From positions 1,054,001-1,118,000 of the forward strand of contig NC_019964.1 in the NCBI RefSeq assembly GCF_000328525.1: a DNA stretch of 64,000 nucleotides. Direction: 5' to 3'. Below are positions 48,883-59,038 of this stretch, in pieces. This stretch comes from Halovivax ruber XH-70. GTDB lineage: Archaea > Halobacteriota > Halobacteria > Halobacteriales > Natrialbaceae. The position numbers and the translations under genes were made by a program. Position 1 is the first letter of the stretch; each line of letters opens with the position of its first letter. The notes beneath the pieces are model-generated. The model did not search any database, was not told the DNA's origin, and saw only the letters and a program-made list of their open reading frames with translations.

Positions 48883-50784
48883 ATGCCACGAGGAAGTATG
48901 GCAAGCAATGGTGCTAATCCACGAATTAATCGACGGCAATGGCTCGCTGCACTCGGCGTTGGTGGCGCCGCAGCGTTGGCCGGCTGTTCGATGGGTGGTG
49001 GAGGGGACGGTGATGGCGACAAAAGTTCGAACCTGGGTGACCTCGAGGAACCGCCCGAGGTTTCGGGGACGTACTCGGCCATCAACGCCTCATCGTTTAC
49101 GACGCTAAACCCGATCTACAACACTGAGTCAAACGCCGGGACGGCGATCGGCTACGCGCTCGATCAGGGATACACGTTCGATCACAACAACGAACTGGTT
49201 CCACTGCTGTACGACATGTCGTCGGAAGACGGTGAGGTGTGGACCTTCGACGTCCGTGAGGACCTCGAATTCAGTGATCCGTACGGATCGGTTACGGCCG
49301 AAGATTTCGTCTACCTCATTCAGGAGATTCACCAGAGTAGCTGGGCGAACTCGGCCGCCGCGACGTCCTGGACTGGCGTCGAGGTCGAACAGACCGGCGA
49401 GTACCAGTTCCAGGCGACGCTCGAAACCTCCCAGATCCTTTGGCCAGAGTCCTACGACCCGCTGCTGTATCCGATTCCCAAGGATCTCCTCCAGCCGTAC
49501 GTCGAGGAGGAGGACACGGAGGGACTCCAGCAGGACGAGGAACTCATCGAGTTGCAATTTACGGGTAACCTCGGTGCGTTCACCATGGACGAGTGGGAAC
49601 GCAGCGCGGGGACGCGGTACAGTCGCAACGAGGACTACTATCTCCAGAACGTCGAGTTCGAAAACAGGTTGATGGAAAACGCGCCGTACTTCGAGGGCGC
49701 CGAAATCGACATCATCGAGGAGGAGTCGTCGCGCCTCAATGCACTCGAGACCGGAGAGTCGGACGTCGCCGCGATTCCCCCGACCCGCGTACAGAAGTTC
49801 CGGAGTGAGGTGGACAACGTTACCGTCTACGAAGTGCCGACCCCGTACAACAGTATCATCTCGGTGAACATGCGGGACAACGGCTGGCAGACCGGCCCTG
49901 GCAATCTCTTCCGGTACAAAGAGTTCCGCCAGGCGCTCACCACCGCACTCAACAAGAACGAACTCATCGAGGGCGTCTACCGCGGCTTCGCCGAACCCCA
50001 CTACACCTGGCAGCCAGAATGGTCGAACTTCTACCCGGGTGAGGAGGGCATCACGAAGCTTGGAACCGAGGACACATCGACGGCGGAGTACGCGCGTGGT
50101 CTCATCGAGGAGGCGCTCCCGCAGTCGGAGTACGACTACGCCTATCAGGACGACAGACTCGTCGACCCGGACGGTAATCAGGTCGTCATCGAACTCTGTA
50201 TCAACGCCTCCAGTGAGACCCAACAGGTCCTGGGCGAGTACATGCAGGGCGAATACGACGAGAAACTCGGGATCGACCTCGAACTGAACCCGATGGACGC
50301 GATGCGGTTCGACACGGACCTCTGGAGCGCCGAACCGCCGGCGGACCCGAGCGAGGAGGAGATGACCGACACCGTCAACGGCGAGGAGGTTACGTGGGAG
50401 AACCAGTTCCCGACTAACCCCGGGCCGCGTTCGTTCACGAGTTCGGAGAGCTGGGACATGTCGTCGATCTACGGCCTCAACACCTATCCGATGAACCCGC
50501 TCACCAACCAGGTCTTCTTCGATGGGGCTGACACCATGTACAACCCGGTTGGGTACTACCCCGAGTTCGACGTCGAGTCGATCTTCGAGCAGGCCCGGCA
50601 GGCTACGAGCACTGAAGAGATTCAGGAGGCGATGAACGAACTGTTCGTCAACCTCGCCGAGGAACAGCCCTACCTAATGCTGACGTTCGGGGACGACACG
50701 ATGGGGTACAACGCCTCGCTCGAGGGGCCGGCCGAGAACTTCATGAATGGGTGGGACTTCCCCGCCTGGTACTTCGACGAGTAA
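48883..50784 (+). CDS. Peptide ABC transporter substrate-binding lipoprotein (Tat-exported)
   Basis: A 633-residue SBP of the family 5 (DppA/OppA) type. NRRQWLAALGVGGAAALAGCS has twin Arg and a lipobox Cys. An acidic linker follows, then the binding domain (INASSFTTLNPIYNTES, EDFVYLIQEIHQSSW, FRYKEFRQALTTALNKNELIEGVYRG). It captures peptides or other oligomers outside the membrane. The leaderless TATA box fits the ATG at 48883 better than the Met 5 codons later. First gene of a five-gene operon. Confidence 0.92.
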   Translation: MPRGSMASNGANPRINRRQWLAALGVGGAAALAGCSMGGGGDGDGDKSSNLGDLEEPPEVSGTYSAINASSFTTLNPIYNTESNAGTAIGYALDQGYTFDHNNELVPLLYDMSSEDGEVWTFDVREDLEFSDPYGSVTAEDFVYLIQEIHQSSWANSAAATSWTGVEVEQTGEYQFQATLETSQILWPESYDPLLYPIPKDLLQPYVEEEDTEGLQQDEELIELQFTGNLGAFTMDEWERSAGTRYSRNEDYYLQNVEFENRLMENAPYFEGAEIDIIEEESSRLNALETGESDVAAIPPTRVQKFRSEVDNVTVYEVPTPYNSIISVNMRDNGWQTGPGNLFRYKEFRQALTTALNKNELIEGVYRGFAEPHYTWQPEWSNFYPGEEGITKLGTEDTSTAEYARGLIEEALPQSEYDYAYQDDRLVDPDGNQVVIELCINASSETQQVLGEYMQGEYDEKLGIDLELNPMDAMRFDTDLWSAEPPADPSEEEMTDTVNGEEVTWENQFPTNPGPRSFTSSESWDMSSIYGLNTYPMNPLTNQVFFDGADTMYNPVGYYPEFDVESIFEQARQATSTEEIQEAMNELFVNLAEEQPYLMLTFGDDTMGYNASLEGPAENFMNGWDFPAWYFDE

Positions 50785-50819
50785 CGGTCACGGAGACACA
50801 CAGCATATTTGAGTAATTT

Positions 50820-51794
50820 ATGGGACTTGGGTCATACATAACCGCGCGTGTGTTCTGGGCGGGCATCGTTTCGTGGATCATCGTGACGATTACGTTTCTG
50901 TTGCTATCCGCATCGCCGGACCCGACGGTTCAACAGGCTGCCACGCAAGCAGCGCTCGAGGGTGGCAATCCGGCGGAAGCGGCGGAACGAGCACGGGAAC
51001 TACGAGGACTCGATCAGCCGTTGCACGTCCGGTACATGGACTTCGTGGAGAACGTCTTTACGCTGGATTGGGGTTGGTCCGACTCGCGGAGCCAGCCAGT
51101 GACGGAGGCCGTCATGGATTCGCTGTACTACACAGCGCAGTACTCGATTCCGTGGACGATCCTGACGCTGGTGCTGGGGCCGCTCGTCGGCGTCTACTCG
51201 GCGGCGAACATGTACAGCTGGAAGGACCACTTAGCAACCGGCTTCGCCTTCTTCGGGTACGCGATCCCGAACTTCTTCTTCGGGATCGTGCTGCTCCTGA
51301 TCTTCGGGGTGTGGTTCCGGGTCGTCCCCGTCACCTACGACACGACGGTGGCTGTCTTCAGCTTAGAGAACGCAAGACAGCTCATCTTACCTGTGTTCGT
51401 GCTCGTGACGGGCTCCATCGGGGGAATCATGCGCGTCTCGAGAAACGAATCCGCAGAGTTCCAGAATTCGGACTTCATGAAGACCGCGAAGGCGAAGGGC
51501 GTCTCGCCGTTTCGGGCGTACGCCTATCACGTCATGCGGCCGACGCTCGTGCCGCTCTCGACGACGGTCGTCGGGCAGTTGCTGGCACTGTTCCTGGGCG
51601 CGTCGCTACTCGTCGAGGTCGTGTTCTCCATCCCAGGGCTCGGGAGGCTGACCTGGCAGGCGCTCATCGCCCAGGACACGAACCTCCTGCTCGGGACCAC
51701 GTTGATCTTCACGTTCATCGCCGTGGTTGGGAACCTGCTCGAGGACCTCGTCTTCACCATCGTCGATCCGCGAATCAGCTTCGATGACAGATAA
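50820..51794 (+). CDS. ABC transporter permease (DppB-like)
   Basis: A 324-residue permease. The first helix FWAGIVSWIIVTITFLLLSASPDPTVQQAA and the extracytoplasmic loop are typical of DppB/OppB. Several TM helices follow, with the ATPase-contact segment MKTAKAKGVSPFRAYAYHVMRPTLVPL (EAA loop). It forms the channel with the next permease. Starts 35 bases after the SBP stop. Confidence 0.92.
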   Translation: MGLGSYITARVFWAGIVSWIIVTITFLLLSASPDPTVQQAATQAALEGGNPAEAAERARELRGLDQPLHVRYMDFVENVFTLDWGWSDSRSQPVTEAVMDSLYYTAQYSIPWTILTLVLGPLVGVYSAANMYSWKDHLATGFAFFGYAIPNFFFGIVLLLIFGVWFRVVPVTYDTTVAVFSLENARQLILPVFVLVTGSIGGIMRVSRNESAEFQNSDFMKTAKAKGVSPFRAYAYHVMRPTLVPLSTTVVGQLLALFLGASLLVEVVFSIPGLGRLTWQALIAQDTNLLLGTTLIFTFIAVVGNLLEDLVFTIVDPRISFDDR

Positions 51795-51817
51795 CAAGAC
51801 AATATTACAGAGATACT

Positions 51818-53002
51818 ATGGAACTAGAACGTAACGAACGATTCGATCAGGTCGACTGGGATGCCGTCTCCGACTCGGAGAGCATCGTTCCGTCGATCAA
51901 TACGATCGGGATGGTCATCTCGTCGATTGTGTTGACCATGCTCTACGTGTACGATATGGAGATCCAGCCCGAACGAACGCCAACGTTCGATGCGATTGGA
52001 TGGGACGTGACGTTCGAGATGATCGATTACTTCTTCATCTTCACGATCCTCCTCTTTCTGTTCTACATCGTCCTGCCGCTGTTTCAGAACCTGCGCATGA
52101 CGATGTACTACTGGCGCGAATTCAGGCGAAACCGGCCGGCCGTGGTCAGCCTGATCTGGCTCGGGATCGTCTTCCTCGGGGGGATATTTGGTCCGCTCCT
52201 CATGAAAGCACCCGAGGCCAGTATTATGCACGGCCACCAGCCGCCGGTCTTCGCCACGATGGCCGAGGGAAACGTCCCGAGCTGTGTCGGCGAGGTCTCC
52301 GGGGGGATGTGTCACGGTACCTGGGAGTATCCGCTCGGAACGACTCGCAGCGGCAAGGGCGTGTTCACCATGATCGTCTACGGGATGACGATCAGTATGA
52401 AGATCGCGTTCATCACGACGACGATCGTCGCCGCGATCGGTATCTCGGTCGGCACCGTCAGCGCCTACGCGGGTGGCTGGGTCGACGAGATCCTCATGCG
52501 TGTCGTCGATATCGTCCTGTCGTTCCCGACGCTGTTATTCTTCTTGTTGATCTTGTACGCGTTCGGCGCAAACCTGACGACATTCATCATCGTCTTCTCG
52601 ATCTTCGCCTGGGGCGGAACGGCCCGGTACGTGCGGAGTAAGGCGTTGTCGATCTCCGAAGAGGAGTACATCGACGCTGTCAGGATCAGCGGGGCGAACA
52701 CGTTTCAGGTGGTCAGGCGACACGTCGTCCCGAATACGGCGAGCAGCATCATCACCAACCTGACGCTGCTCATCCCCGGTTTCCTCCTCGCGGAAGCCCA
52801 GTTGTCGTACCTGGGTCTCGGCGATCCGAGTATTGCCTCCTGGGGGCAACTCATCGCGTCCGGCCGATCGGAACTGGACTTCGCGCCGTGGATCGTCCTC
52901 GCGCCAGGTATCGTCCTCTTCCTGACGATATTGGCGTTCAACTTCCTCGGTGACGCACTGCTAGACGCACTCAATCCGCAGGCGGAGGCCGAGTCAGAAT
53001 AA
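51818..53002 (+). CDS. ABC transporter permease (DppC-like)
   Basis: A 394-residue permease, longer than bacterial DppC because of an N-terminal extension with two helices and an external loop with two cysteines (SCVGEVSGGMCHGT). The EAA loop is ALSISEEEYIDAVRISGANTFQVVRRHVVPNT. Its stop overlaps the ATG of the next ATPase gene (TAATG). Confidence 0.92.
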   Translation: MELERNERFDQVDWDAVSDSESIVPSINTIGMVISSIVLTMLYVYDMEIQPERTPTFDAIGWDVTFEMIDYFFIFTILLFLFYIVLPLFQNLRMTMYYWREFRRNRPAVVSLIWLGIVFLGGIFGPLLMKAPEASIMHGHQPPVFATMAEGNVPSCVGEVSGGMCHGTWEYPLGTTRSGKGVFTMIVYGMTISMKIAFITTTIVAAIGISVGTVSAYAGGWVDEILMRVVDIVLSFPTLLFFLLILYAFGANLTTFIIVFSIFAWGGTARYVRSKALSISEEEYIDAVRISGANTFQVVRRHVVPNTASSIITNLTLLIPGFLLAEAQLSYLGLGDPSIASWGQLIASGRSELDFAPWIVLAPGIVLFLTILAFNFLGDALLDALNPQAEAESE

Positions 53003-54048
53003 TGACGGCAGAGACGCCACTTCTCGAGGTCGAAGGCCTCGAAACGACGTTCAGCACAGAACAAGGCGAAGTCGTCGCCGTCGACGGAATCGACTTCAGC
53101 GTCGACGCGGGTGAAACCGTCTGTATCGTCGGCGAGTCGGGGTCCGGAAAGACGGTCGCCACCGAATCGGTCACCCGCCTCATCAGTACGCCGCCCGGCC
53201 ACGTCGACGGCTCGGTGCGGTTCCAGGGTGAGGAACTGCTCGAAATGACCGAAGAGCAGCTGCGCTCGATCAGAGGAAACAACATCTCGCACATCTTCCA
53301 GAACCCGCAGGATGCGATGAACCATTGTTACACGGTGGGCTGGCAGATCGTCGAGGCGTTGCAGGTTCACACGGACCTTTCGAAGGCAGACGCTCGATCG
53401 AAGGCTGTCGACCTCCTCGATCGCGTCGGGATCGCGAACGCCAGTTCGCGGTTCGACGACTATCCCCACGAGTTCTCGGGCGGACAGAAACAGCGCGTCA
53501 TGATCGCCATGGCACTGGTCGCGGATCCGGATCTCTTGATCGCTGACGAGCCGACGACGGCATTAGACGTCACCGTCCAGAGTGAGATCCTCAACCTGCT
53601 GGACGAACTCCAGGACGAGTTCGGCATGGGGATTCTGTTCGTGACGCACGACCTCGGCGTCGTCGCCCAGATCGCCGATCGGGTCGTCGTGATGTACGCG
53701 GGAAAGGTAATGGAGCGCGGCGATGTTTACGACATCTTCGACAATCCATCACACCCGTACACGCAGAAACTACTCGATTGTCTCCCGGGACGAAACGCGA
53801 CTGGGGGTGGGATTCCCGGCTCACTCCCGTCGGTCATCGACCCACCGAACGGCTGTCGGTTCGCCGACCGGTGCGAGCACGCCATGGACGCCTGTCGCGT
53901 TGGTGAGCAGCCGAGAGAGGTCGACATCGGTTCCGGTCACGCCGTCTCGTGTCTTTACTATCAGGAGGGGTACGATCGAGCGGTGGTCGAGTACGACATA
54001 CCGGAGACTGGTACTTCTTCAGGCGAGGTGAGTCCAAGCGATGACTGA
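53002..54048 (+). CDS. ABC transporter ATP-binding protein (DppD-like)
   Basis: A 348-residue ATPase. Walker A is GESGSGKT, the signature FSGGQKQR, and Walker B LLIADEPTTALDVT, followed by the switch His (LFVTHDLGVV). A C-terminal oligopeptide-transporter extension (GCRFADRCEHAMDAC) carries the conserved cysteines. Overlaps both neighbours. Confidence 0.95.
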   Translation: MTAETPLLEVEGLETTFSTEQGEVVAVDGIDFSVDAGETVCIVGESGSGKTVATESVTRLISTPPGHVDGSVRFQGEELLEMTEEQLRSIRGNNISHIFQNPQDAMNHCYTVGWQIVEALQVHTDLSKADARSKAVDLLDRVGIANASSRFDDYPHEFSGGQKQRVMIAMALVADPDLLIADEPTTALDVTVQSEILNLLDELQDEFGMGILFVTHDLGVVAQIADRVVVMYAGKVMERGDVYDIFDNPSHPYTQKLLDCLPGRNATGGGIPGSLPSVIDPPNGCRFADRCEHAMDACRVGEQPREVDIGSGHAVSCLYYQEGYDRAVVEYDIPETGTSSGEVSPSDD

Positions 54049-55381
54049 GCAACCACTGCTGTCCGTCAAGAATCTCAAAAAGCACTACCCGATCCGAAAG
54101 GGTTTCTTCAACCGGCAAGTCGGTGCCGCGCGGGCTGTCGACGGGATTAGCTTCGATATCCGACGTGGGGAGACCGTCGGTCTCGTCGGAGAATCGGGCT
54201 GTGGGAAGTCGACTGCTGCACGGTCGATTATCCGGCTCGAAGAGCCGACCGACGGTGAGGTCATTTACAACGGCTCACTCGGGGCGGGCCACGATGGGTC
54301 TGCCTCTAGAACGACCGACGTCACCGAGTTCGATCGTGGCGAACTGAAGTCGTTCCGGCGGAAGGCCCAGATGATCTTCCAGGACCCGTCGTCGAGTTTC
54401 GATCCGCGGATGCCAGTCGGCGACGCCATCGGTGAGATGTTGCAGGTTCACGGGATGGCTGATCGCGAACGTCGTCGTCGCATCGTCGAGAACTTGATCG
54501 ATCGAGTCGGCCTCGAACGAGACGATTACGATCGCTATCCGCACGAGTTTTCGGGCGGCCAGAAGCAGCGTTTGGGGCTCGCTCGCGCGCTCGTGTTGAA
54601 TCCGGACCTGATCATCGCAGACGAACCTGTCTCGGCGCTCGACGTGTCGATCAAAGCGGAGATTCTGTCGTTGCTCGACGAACTGCAGACGGAGTTCGAC
54701 CTTTCGCTCCTGTTCATCAGCCACGACATGTCTGTCATCCAGGAGGTGAGTGACCGCGTCGCGGTCATGTACCTCGGCGAGATCGTCGAGCTGGGACCGA
54801 CCGAGACGGTGTTCGAGAATCCGCAACATCCCTACACCGAGGCGTTGCTCTCGTCGATTCCGCAGCCGGATCCCCGAGCGGCGATGGACAAGATCGAGCT
54901 ACACGGGACGGTCCCGGATCCGTCGAATCCCCCATCCGGCTGTCGATTCCACACGCGGTGTCATCGCGTGCTACAGCCGGCGGACCTCGACCTGGAGCAA
55001 TCGAGCTGGCGGAACCTAATTACCTTCCGTGAGCAGGTGCTGTCGGACGCGATCGATATAGAGACGGTTCGAAAACAACTCGCTGCCGAGGGTGAGACGG
55101 AGGCAGTGGCAGACGCCGACCTGAAGGCTCGTCTCCGAACCGAGTTCGATCTCGATGCACCGCTGGCATCCGAACGGGCCGAAGAACAGTTCGAGACGGT
55201 CCTCTCACACCTCGTCTCGGAAGAGCCGGAGGCGGCGCGCGAGTTGCTCGAGACGACGTTTATCTCGCCGTGTGCAAAGAAGCAACCGGCAACGACCGAG
55301 CATGCTGGGGACCATCAGTCCGCGTGCCATCTCCACGAAGAACGTGACGCCGCGACCGAGTCGACCGAACTGCTGCAGTGA
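54041..55381 (+). CDS. ABC transporter ATP-binding protein (DppF-like) with long C-terminal extension
   Basis: A 446-residue ATPase. Walker A is GESGCGKS, the signature FSGGQKQR, Walker [15 protein letters not shown] and the switch His SHDMSVI. After the oligopeptide C-terminal domain ([12 protein letters not shown]) it has about 120 more acidic residues, including a Cys/His-rich end ([24 protein letters not shown]) that could bind a metal. The start overlaps the previous gene by 8 bases. Confidence 0.93.
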   Translation: MTEQPLLSVKNLKKHYPIRKGFFNRQVGAARAVDGISFDIRRGETVGLVGESGCGKSTAARSIIRLEEPTDGEVIYNGSLGAGHDGSASRTTDVTEFDRGELKSFRRKAQMIFQDPSSSFDPRMPVGDAIGEMLQVHGMADRERRRRIVENLIDRVGLERDDYDRYPHEFSGGQKQRLGLARALVLNPDLIIADEPVSALDVSIKAEILSLLDELQTEFDLSLLFISHDMSVIQEVSDRVAVMYLGEIVELGPTETVFENPQHPYTEALLSSIPQPDPRAAMDKIELHGTVPDPSNPPSGCRFHTRCHRVLQPADLDLEQSSWRNLITFREQVLSDAIDIETVRKQLAAEGETEAVADADLKARLRTEFDLDAPLASERAEEQFETVLSHLVSEEPEAARELLETTFISPCAKKQPATTEHAGDHQSACHLHEERDAATESTELLQ

Positions 55382-55429
55382 CTCCTTCCCGCCGTAACTG
55401 GCGGGATAGTCCCCTCGCGGAACAGGGTG

Positions 55430-56002
55430 TCAGTCGTCGCCGTTCGCGTCGACGATGACGACTTCGCCGTCGACCACGTCGACGTTGACGAGCGTCTTGA
55501 CGTGGTGGCCGCTGTCTTCGACCTCGTTCGCTCCGCCGACTTTCTTGATGACGGCGACGGAGTCGACGACCTCGGCGCCGATTTCGTTCAGCGCGTCGAT
55601 GACGGACGCCAGCGTCCCGCCGGTCGAAAGGACGTCGTCCAGAACGAGGACTCGCTCGCCTTCGTGGACGTCGTTGATGTACATCTCGTTCTCGGAGTAC
55701 CCAGTCTGTTGGGCGATGGCGACCTCTCCTTCGAGGCCGTACTCACGCTTTCTGATGACCGTGAGTGGTATGTCCGTCATGAGTGAGACGGCGGTCGAGA
55801 TGTGGATTCCCATCGCAGCGGGGGTGACGATGCGGTCGACTTCTTCGAGATGTGCTTTCCGGATGATCCTGATGACGATCTCTCGAAGGAGTCCGGGGTC
55901 GAGTTTTGGGACGCCGTCACTGATCGGGTGGACGAAGTACTGGTAGCCGTCGTCTTTCTCGACGATCGGCGCCTCACGAAGCGACCGTTCCAGTTGATCC
56001 AT
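55430..56002 (-). CDS. hpt: Hypoxanthine/guanine phosphoribosyltransferase
   Basis: A 190-residue purine salvage enzyme. [20 protein letters not shown] and [14 protein letters not shown] (PRPP loop) are visible. The N-terminus [32 protein letters not shown] is typical of the archaeal type. It converts hypoxanthine or guanine and PRPP to nucleotides. Closely related archaeal proteins can act as regulators, which cannot be excluded. A TATA-like GTTTTACTC lies about 27 bases before the start. Confidence 0.88.
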   Translation of the reverse strand: MDQLERSLREAPIVEKDDGYQYFVHPISDGVPKLDPGLLREIVIRIIRKAHLEEVDRIVTPAAMGIHISTAVSLMTDIPLTVIRKREYGLEGEVAIAQQTGYSENEMYINDVHEGERVLVLDDVLSTGGTLASVIDALNEIGAEVVDSVAVIKKVGGANEVEDSGHHVKTLVNVDVVDGEVVIVDANGDD

Positions 56003-56153
56003 GTCGCTGGTGGGGCCGACGCGGAGTAAAACCTGACGAATGTCGAATGCCTCGGATAGAGTGAATATACATCAAAATATTGTTGGGAATTCTCTCGGCT
56101 CAAAGGATTGGCTTCCCGGTCGACCGTCCGTCGGATCGCTTATCGGCTCGCGC

Positions 56154-56726
56154 TCACGTCTCGTCCCGATAGGAGAGCTCGGGCGGGTGGTTCCCGTAGC
56201 CCAGGCGCATCGTCCGTTCGTGGTAGATGTGGACGGCTGCAGTCGCCGTAAAGACGAGCGCGAGTAATGCTGTCCAGCCCAGTGTCGGGACGATCGTGAA
56301 GGGGTAGACGCCACCCCACAGCGCCGCGACCAGTGCGCAACTGATGGCTCCGAGTGAGAGGTACAGTTCTCGCCAGGCGAACTCGTGTCCCGGGACGATT
56401 TCCAGATAGACGCTGATATCTCGGGTTCGATCGGTGGCCTCGATCACCCCCGCGTCGGAGTCGAATAGGAGAATTCCCGACTCGTCCATCTTCGGCAAGT
56501 GCGTCTGCTGGAGCGTGGTGTAGACGCGCTTTCGTTGTTCGGGCGTGACGCCGTCGAGCGTCGTTTCGTACTCCCAGGCGGCAACCTGCTGAGCCAGGTC
56601 TCCGAGTTCGACCGGTCGGTCGTCCTGTTTTAAATACTGGAGGACGAATCGCCGTCGCTGGTTACGCAACACCTCGAATACCTCGCCTTTCGATAGATGG
56701 TCTGTGGGTGCGTGATCGGGCAGCAT
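56154..56726 (-). CDS. DUF7344-like winged-helix protein with two C-terminal TM helices
   Basis: A 190-residue protein. LSKGEVFEVLRNQRRRFVLQYLKQDDRPVELGDLAQQVAAWEYE is a winged helix. After a beta wing (ILLFDSDAGVIEATDR) two hydrophobic segments (LSLGAISCALVAALWGGVYPF, LGWTALLALVFTATAAV) anchor it in the membrane. The DUF7344 name is tentative. The start MLPDHAPTDHL at 56724-56726 was preferred to a Met 20 codons upstream. Confidence 0.78.
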   Translation of the reverse strand: MLPDHAPTDHLSKGEVFEVLRNQRRRFVLQYLKQDDRPVELGDLAQQVAAWEYETTLDGVTPEQRKRVYTTLQQTHLPKMDESGILLFDSDAGVIEATDRTRDISVYLEIVPGHEFAWRELYLSLGAISCALVAALWGGVYPFTIVPTLGWTALLALVFTATAAVHIYHERTMRLGYGNHPPELSYRDET

Positions 56727-56835
56727 ACTGGAATTGGTAGGCGTACTGGATCCCTGTCGGCCATGGATCCGGTCACTCGTTGGCACGAACGCGTTCTATT
56801 TAACCTTCCTGACTGATCGCTGGCGCCGGCGCAGT

Positions 56836-58035
56836 TTAGACGACTTGCCCGAGTGAGCGTGCAATCTCCTCGGCCAGATCGGCCTTCGTTCCGGTAAACG
56901 AGGCGACGTCGCCTGCGTGAACGAGCAACGCGCTGGTTTCGTCTTCGCCCATCACGCTGGCGTCGTTCGCGACGACGAAGGCGAGGCCGACCCGGTCGAG
57001 CACGTCTCGCGCGGCGTCGATCATGGCTTGCTCGTCGCCACTCGTCTCGGTCTTGAAGCCGACGATGGGCAGATCCGGCCGATCTGCCCTGACTGTATCG
57101 ATGAGTTTGGCCGTCGGTTCGAGCGTCAGTTCGCGCTCGGTGCCCGATCGGATCTTCCCGTCCCGTTCGTCGGTCGTGTAATCTGCCAGCGCCGCTGCGG
57201 AGACGAGGACGCTCGCCGTCTCGCAGGCCGATCGGGTTGCCTCGATCATCTCGGCAGTCGTTTCGACACTGATCACGTCGGCGTCGGGTAGCGTCTCGTC
57301 GTGCGAGTTCGCTGGCTTTTCGACCGAGTGGGGGCCGATCGGTCCGTGGATCAGCGTGACGTCCGCGCCGCGAACGTAACAGGCGCGAGCGACAGCCCGC
57401 CCCATCCGTCCGGACGAGCGGTTCGTGAGAACTCTGACGGGGTCGATCGCCTCGGCAGTCGCCCCGGCCGTGACGACGACGTGCTCCCCTGCGAGCGGTG
57501 TCTCGCCCGTCGCCCGTGCGACGGCCGTACAGATCGCGTCCTCGGTCGCGATCTTCGCTTTCTCCTCCTCGATCCGGGGATCGACGAGATCGACGCCCCA
57601 CGATTCGATCCGCTCTAAGGACGCGAGCACGCCCGGGTGGTCGTACATCGGTTCGTGCATCGCCGGTGCGACGACGACCGGAACGTCGGCGCCGAGCGCC
57701 GTCGTCGCCGTCGTCGTGACGGGTGTGTCGTCGATGGCGGCGGCAAGCTTCCCGACGGTGTTGGCCGTCGCCGGGGCAATCAGGAGGACGTCGGCCCACC
57801 CGTCGCGACCGCACAGTTCGACGTGCTCGACCCGCCAGGAAAGCTCGGTGACAGCCTCGTTTCCGGTTGCGTAGCCGACAGCGTTGGGATGGACGATCCC
57901 ACTCGCACTCTCGCTCATCACTGCCTTGACAGAAGCGCCACGGCGGCGTAGCTCGTGGGCCAGTTCGACCGTCTTCACGGCCGCGATCGACCCAGTCACC
58001 CCGAGTACGACGTTCACGTCTTCGAGCTGCGGCAT
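56836..58035 (-). CDS. coaBC: Bifunctional phosphopantothenoylcysteine decarboxylase / phosphopantothenate--cysteine ligase
   Basis: A 399-residue enzyme of coenzyme A synthesis. The N-terminal CoaC flavoprotein domain has GVTGSIAAVKTVELAHEL, LLIAPATANTVGKLA and APAMHEPMYDHPG. The C-terminal CoaB domain has VTAGATAEAIDPVRVLTNRSSGRMG and VGFKTE. It adds cysteine to phosphopantothenate and decarboxylates the product. Confidence 0.94.
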   Translation of the reverse strand: MPQLEDVNVVLGVTGSIAAVKTVELAHELRRRGASVKAVMSESASGIVHPNAVGYATGNEAVTELSWRVEHVELCGRDGWADVLLIAPATANTVGKLAAAIDDTPVTTTATTALGADVPVVVAPAMHEPMYDHPGVLASLERIESWGVDLVDPRIEEEKAKIATEDAICTAVARATGETPLAGEHVVVTAGATAEAIDPVRVLTNRSSGRMGRAVARACYVRGADVTLIHGPIGPHSVEKPANSHDETLPDADVISVETTAEMIEATRSACETASVLVSAAALADYTTDERDGKIRSGTERELTLEPTAKLIDTVRADRPDLPIVGFKTETSGDEQAMIDAARDVLDRVGLAFVVANDASVMGEDETSALLVHAGDVASFTGTKADLAEEIARSLGQVV

Positions 58036-58108
58036 GTGGTATCCGACGAATGCGGCCGTGGCGGGTTAAACGTTGACCACTGACTCCCGTGTCGTGGCCT
58101 CCTGGGAT

Positions 58109-58894
58109 CTACTCCTGTTCAGTCGATGTCCCACTGTCGAGAACCTGCCTTGCATTGTCCCGCGGTCGATAGCCGAGCTCCGTCTGGGCCTCGACGATCG
58201 AGAAGTATCGTTCGTCGTTCGCGGAGACGACGTGACAGGTCAGCGGCGACTCCTCGATGCTGTGAGTGACGGATTTACGAAGGGCATCGCGGCAGTCTCG
58301 CGGACTGAGGTACATCGCGCGGGCGAACCTGGCGTGGTCGTCGTCCTCGGACTGGGTCTCACGAAGCGACTCGTCGTTCAGCAACCAGCCGATGCGCAGG
58401 TTGACGACCGTCAGGCCGTGGCGATCCGCGAAGTACGTCCCGATGGCTTCGCCCGCGACCTTGCTGATGCCGTACGGTGAGTCGGGGCGTGGGGGGTCGT
58501 CGGGAAACACGGGGCGAGGCTGTTCGACGAGCGACTCGGGCTCGGCCGTGTCGGCGGCGTTGTACATGTGCATCGTGTGGTTCGTACTCGCGAAGACGAC
58601 GCGGTCGAGGTCGTTCTCGACGGCGGCGTGATAGGCGTTGTACGTTCCGTCGACGTTCGCGTCGAGCACCTCGTCCCACGAGGCCCACGGTGACGGGTTC
58701 GCCGCCAGATGTACGAGCGTGTCGTGCCCGTCGAGGACGTCGACGAACCGGTCCCGATCGGTTACGTCGAGGGTGACGACGTCGATGTCGTCGGCATCGC
58801 TGCGGGCCAGTATCGTCGTCTCGTGCTCGTCGAGTGCACCGAGTGCCTGTCGCCCGACGTTGCCGGTGCCACCGGTGATCGCAACGATTGCCAT
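58109..58894 (-). CDS. NAD-dependent extended SDR (Azf/uronate dehydrogenase-like)
   Basis: A 261-residue extended SDR. MAIVAITGGTGNVGRQAL is the NAD-binding motif, LVHLAANP the second glycine-rich region, FASTNHTMHMY the catalytic Ser region and YGISKVAGEAI the catalytic Tyr/Lys. RIGWLLND and ELGYRPRDNA resemble haloarchaeal glucose-6-phosphate dehydrogenase (Azf) and uronate dehydrogenase. A sugar or sugar-phosphate is the likely substrate. Confidence 0.82.
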   Translation of the reverse strand: MAIVAITGGTGNVGRQALGALDEHETTILARSDADDIDVVTLDVTDRDRFVDVLDGHDTLVHLAANPSPWASWDEVLDANVDGTYNAYHAAVENDLDRVVFASTNHTMHMYNAADTAEPESLVEQPRPVFPDDPPRPDSPYGISKVAGEAIGTYFADRHGLTVVNLRIGWLLNDESLRETQSEDDDHARFARAMYLSPRDCRDALRKSVTHSIEESPLTCHVVSANDERYFSIVEAQTELGYRPRDNARQVLDSGTSTEQE

Positions 58895-59038
58895 GCACCG
58901 TAGACGGCGCCCGGCAGGAAGAAACGCCACCCGTCGTGTGCGCTTCGCGACTGGCAACGAAACGGTGACCATCACACGTCGACGGAGCGTGAGTGATTGG
59001 CCAGGTATTCGCCCACGACGCGTGCGGGTTTTACTCAG

